This document shows positions 27,905-29,675 of a DNA stretch of 29,675 nucleotides, one piece after another. The DNA is taken from the IMG/VR virus record IMGVR_UViG_3300033150_000997, positions 1 through 29,675 of that record; one strand, written 5' to 3'. Both the position numbers and the translations under genes were made by a program. Source of the DNA: a virus. The notes under the pieces were generated by a model. That model made no database searches. It was not told the origin of the DNA and saw nothing but the letters and a program-made list of their open reading frames with translations. Each line of letters opens with the position of its first letter. Position 1 is the stretch's first letter.

Positions 27905-29675
27905 TGCCAGCCCACATTCACACCTTCCCCGTCTCCGCTACGAACATCATGTTGAAGGATAGTAAGGGGGAAACCTACCCGATCACCCTCGACACAGATA
28001 CGTTTAACCGTACAGGTGAGGATGGTGATATACCTGTTCTTCCTCTGAACGGTGGAGACGAGTTCTCAACTGACATCCTCAGTGGGTCATGGCATAAGGG
28101 CTGGGATAGTGACATCGACACCTTCACCGCCTCTATTGATAGCGGTATTCTACGGTTGACGGGTGTAGCGAAGGTAGCTGGTACTGGTAGTTTTGGTTGG
28201 ATTAATAATCATCACCCACTTCCTTTAATTGACGAATTAGAATTAACAGTTTCTATGGAGTCTCCTGTGGATGATACGGGTGCAACCGCAGATAGAGATA
28301 TTCGTACTTATTTCATTCTTAGAGGGGATAACGCGGAGGATGATCCAGTTAATGATGCTGATAATCAATTAAGAATGGCAATTAATGTAGACGAAACAGG
28401 GTTATTATTACAGATACAGAAAAGAATAGGGGGGGCATCAGCATCTACCCTCGCTTCAGGTTATGACTACACAATGGATACTAATCGTGGCACAGGTGAC
28501 TTAGAGGCAACAATATGGCGACTAGTGTTCAACGGTAAACCCGGCACAACGGGGGCAACTATGAGCGTCTACCTGAAGCAAAGTGATACACTTGCTAACG
28601 CTGAGAGTGCCACCGAGCATGAGGTAACTGGAAGTCCTTTTGATGTAAGTGACTTGGCGTTTAATATTGCATACCCATCATATGAGATATACACACAGAA
28701 CACCACCTATTTTGGCACCGCCTATGACAGTGCGAACCGAGCGGCATCAGGCTACCTACGGGTAACATACCCACCGCAGTTTAAAACCTGCTACGACTTC
28801 ACACCCAGCGACTACGGGAAAGGCGATGTGTGTTTGTTCGATGGTGATCCGGATAGTGATGGTGTACGTGTCTACGACAAGGATCATACATTCACTAACA
28901 ATGAGATATACCTTCAAAATGGGTTAATTCGGTTTAAATTAGATGAAATGGCTCAATACAGTAGCCGTACTTATGGATATACTGATTCAGCGTGGGTAGA
29001 GGCTAATAGTTTCAGACCACAATTGGTTGACAGTTCTAAATTTTTAGATTATCACAAACTGTTAAGTATTGAGGTTTTATCACCCGAAAAAATAAAACTA
29101 AAAATAAGAGTCCACGATACAGCTACGGAAGATACTGATTATTACATGGATTATTACATAACGGTATATAGGGGTGGTTATGTTTTTGAGATAGAGCCAA
29201 TAACTGTTTATCCAATACAGGAATATAAGTTATTTGTTGATTGTGGTTTTTCAGGTGGAGATTACGGGTATGCTGGAAATAATAAAATATCCGATAATAT
29301 GCTAAATATCAGTGCTACAAACAGTATCATGTCTGATAATTATATGATTATCTTTAATACTGCTGATAAACAACTTATGGCAGTTGCAATAAATGAAAAA
29401 CCTGATGATTATTTCTATATACATGATGGTAAATATTTCAGACCAGAGAACTCACAAACCTCACAGCTTGGTTCTTTAAAGTATTGGATCATAATAGTGC
29501 CTTTTGCTAACGTCGCTAATCTCTTCAAAGAGGCTGAGGACGCCACCATAAGCGCATCCGCACGACTGTACCTTGATGGAGCAGGAGAGGATACCGTCAC
29601 AGAGAATGACGGGGTGTGGGCAAACACAACTAACTGCGCCGTAATCGAGAACCAAGCAGGAGGAGAAGAATCCGT
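27904..29675 (+). CDS. Large fibre / adhesin-like tail protein, 3'-truncated by window end
   Basis: ATG at 27904 overlaps the preceding stop, and the frame is open for 590 complete codons to the end of the window, so the gene continues. The start is MPAHIHTFPVSATNIMLKDS. A beta-sandwich (lectin or laminin-G type) may follow near residues 55-260 (GSWHKGWDSDIDTF, ILRLTGVAKV, EATIWRLVFNGK). A second domain has NNEIYLQNGLIRFKLDEMAQ and many Tyr and Asp. The middle (about 28905-29500, and weakly 28190-28420) is markedly AT-rich, and the flanks match the neighbours. It resembles receptor-binding tail fibres. No enzyme motif was seen. Confidence 0.68.
   Translation, partial: MPAHIHTFPVSATNIMLKDSKGETYPITLDTDTFNRTGEDGDIPVLPLNGGDEFSTDILSGSWHKGWDSDIDTFTASIDSGILRLTGVAKVAGTGSFGWINNHHPLPLIDELELTVSMESPVDDTGATADRDIRTYFILRGDNAEDDPVNDADNQLRMAINVDETGLLLQIQKRIGGASASTLASGYDYTMDTNRGTGDLEATIWRLVFNGKPGTTGATMSVYLKQSDTLANAESATEHEVTGSPFDVSDLAFNIAYPSYEIYTQNTTYFGTAYDSANRAASGYLRVTYPPQFKTCYDFTPSDYGKGDVCLFDGDPDSDGVRVYDKDHTFTNNEIYLQNGLIRFKLDEMAQYSSRTYGYTDSAWVEANSFRPQLVDSSKFLDYHKLLSIEVLSPEKIKLKIRVHDTATEDTDYYMDYYITVYRGGYVFEIEPITVYPIQEYKLFVDCGFSGGDYGYAGNNKISDNMLNISATNSIMSDNYMIIFNTADKQLMAVAINEKPDDYFYIHDGKYFRPENSQTSQLGSLKYWIIIVPFANVANLFKEAEDATISASARLYLDGAGEDTVTENDGVWANTTNCAVIENQAGGEES

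Noticed and set aside
1-29675. CRISPR arrays, tRNA, rRNA, integrase or insertion-sequence ends
   Set aside because: No regularly spaced repeats, cloverleaf-like stretches, recombinase motifs or terminal repeats were seen by eye. The IS1-like zinc ribbon at 333-467 has no transposase partner.

Overview
The window looks like the structural half of a head-tailed virus or provirus (Caudoviricetes type), probably of an archaeal host. The viral assignment rests on recognisable large and small terminase subunits, a portal, a prohead protease with scaffold, an HK97-type major capsid protein, neck proteins, a frameshifted tail-assembly chaperone, a tape measure and tail-tip genes. The archaeal assignment is an inference. 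TATA-like boxes sit 31-32 nt upstream of three leftward genes, there are TATA boxes in front of the capsid gene and the glycan cassette, bare T-runs look like terminators, and Shine-Dalgarno sites are of the GGTGA/GGAGG type. TTG, GTG and apparently CTG starts are common. No integrase, replication gene, rRNA, tRNA or CRISPR array is visible.

Layout. Positions 1-1082 hold a leftward cluster of seven very short genes (31-58 aa where complete): zinc-ribbon, single-membrane-span and hypothetical proteins. A divergent intergenic region at 1083-1265 switches from A/C-rich to G/T-rich on the + strand. Everything after it runs rightward. Positions 1266-3243 encode zinc-ribbon microproteins, a membrane protein, an HExGH intramembrane metalloprotease-like protein and a holin/XhlA-like protein. 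Positions 3243-6777 are DNA packaging (TerS, TerL, zinc microproteins, portal). Positions 6795-8804 hold a small GT2 glycosyltransferase and accessory virion-type genes. Positions 8812-12321 encode the protease/scaffold fusion, a probable tail tube protein and the major capsid protein, which appears to have its own promoter, an RBS hairpin and a downstream T-run.

A glycan cassette of about 6.8 kb (12473-19277) separates the capsid gene from the neck genes. It encodes a methyltransferase-glycosyltransferase fusion, two GT-A enzymes, a PglD/NeuD-like acyltransferase, a DegT-family aminotransferase and an SDR sugar-nucleotide epimerase/dehydratase. Three small genes lie within it. Together the enzymes could make an N-acylated amino sugar and attach it, most likely to virions or to the host surface.

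Positions 19274-27904 are neck and tail: connector, tail completion, chaperones with a T TTT TTA -1 slippery site, an HK97 gp10-like protein that seems to start at CTG, a 792-aa tape measure, an 817-aa baseplate hub with an inserted beta-propeller-like region, and tail-tip genes including a divergent tandem pair. The last gene starts at 27904 and stays open to the window edge. It is a large fibre or adhesin with an AT-rich middle.
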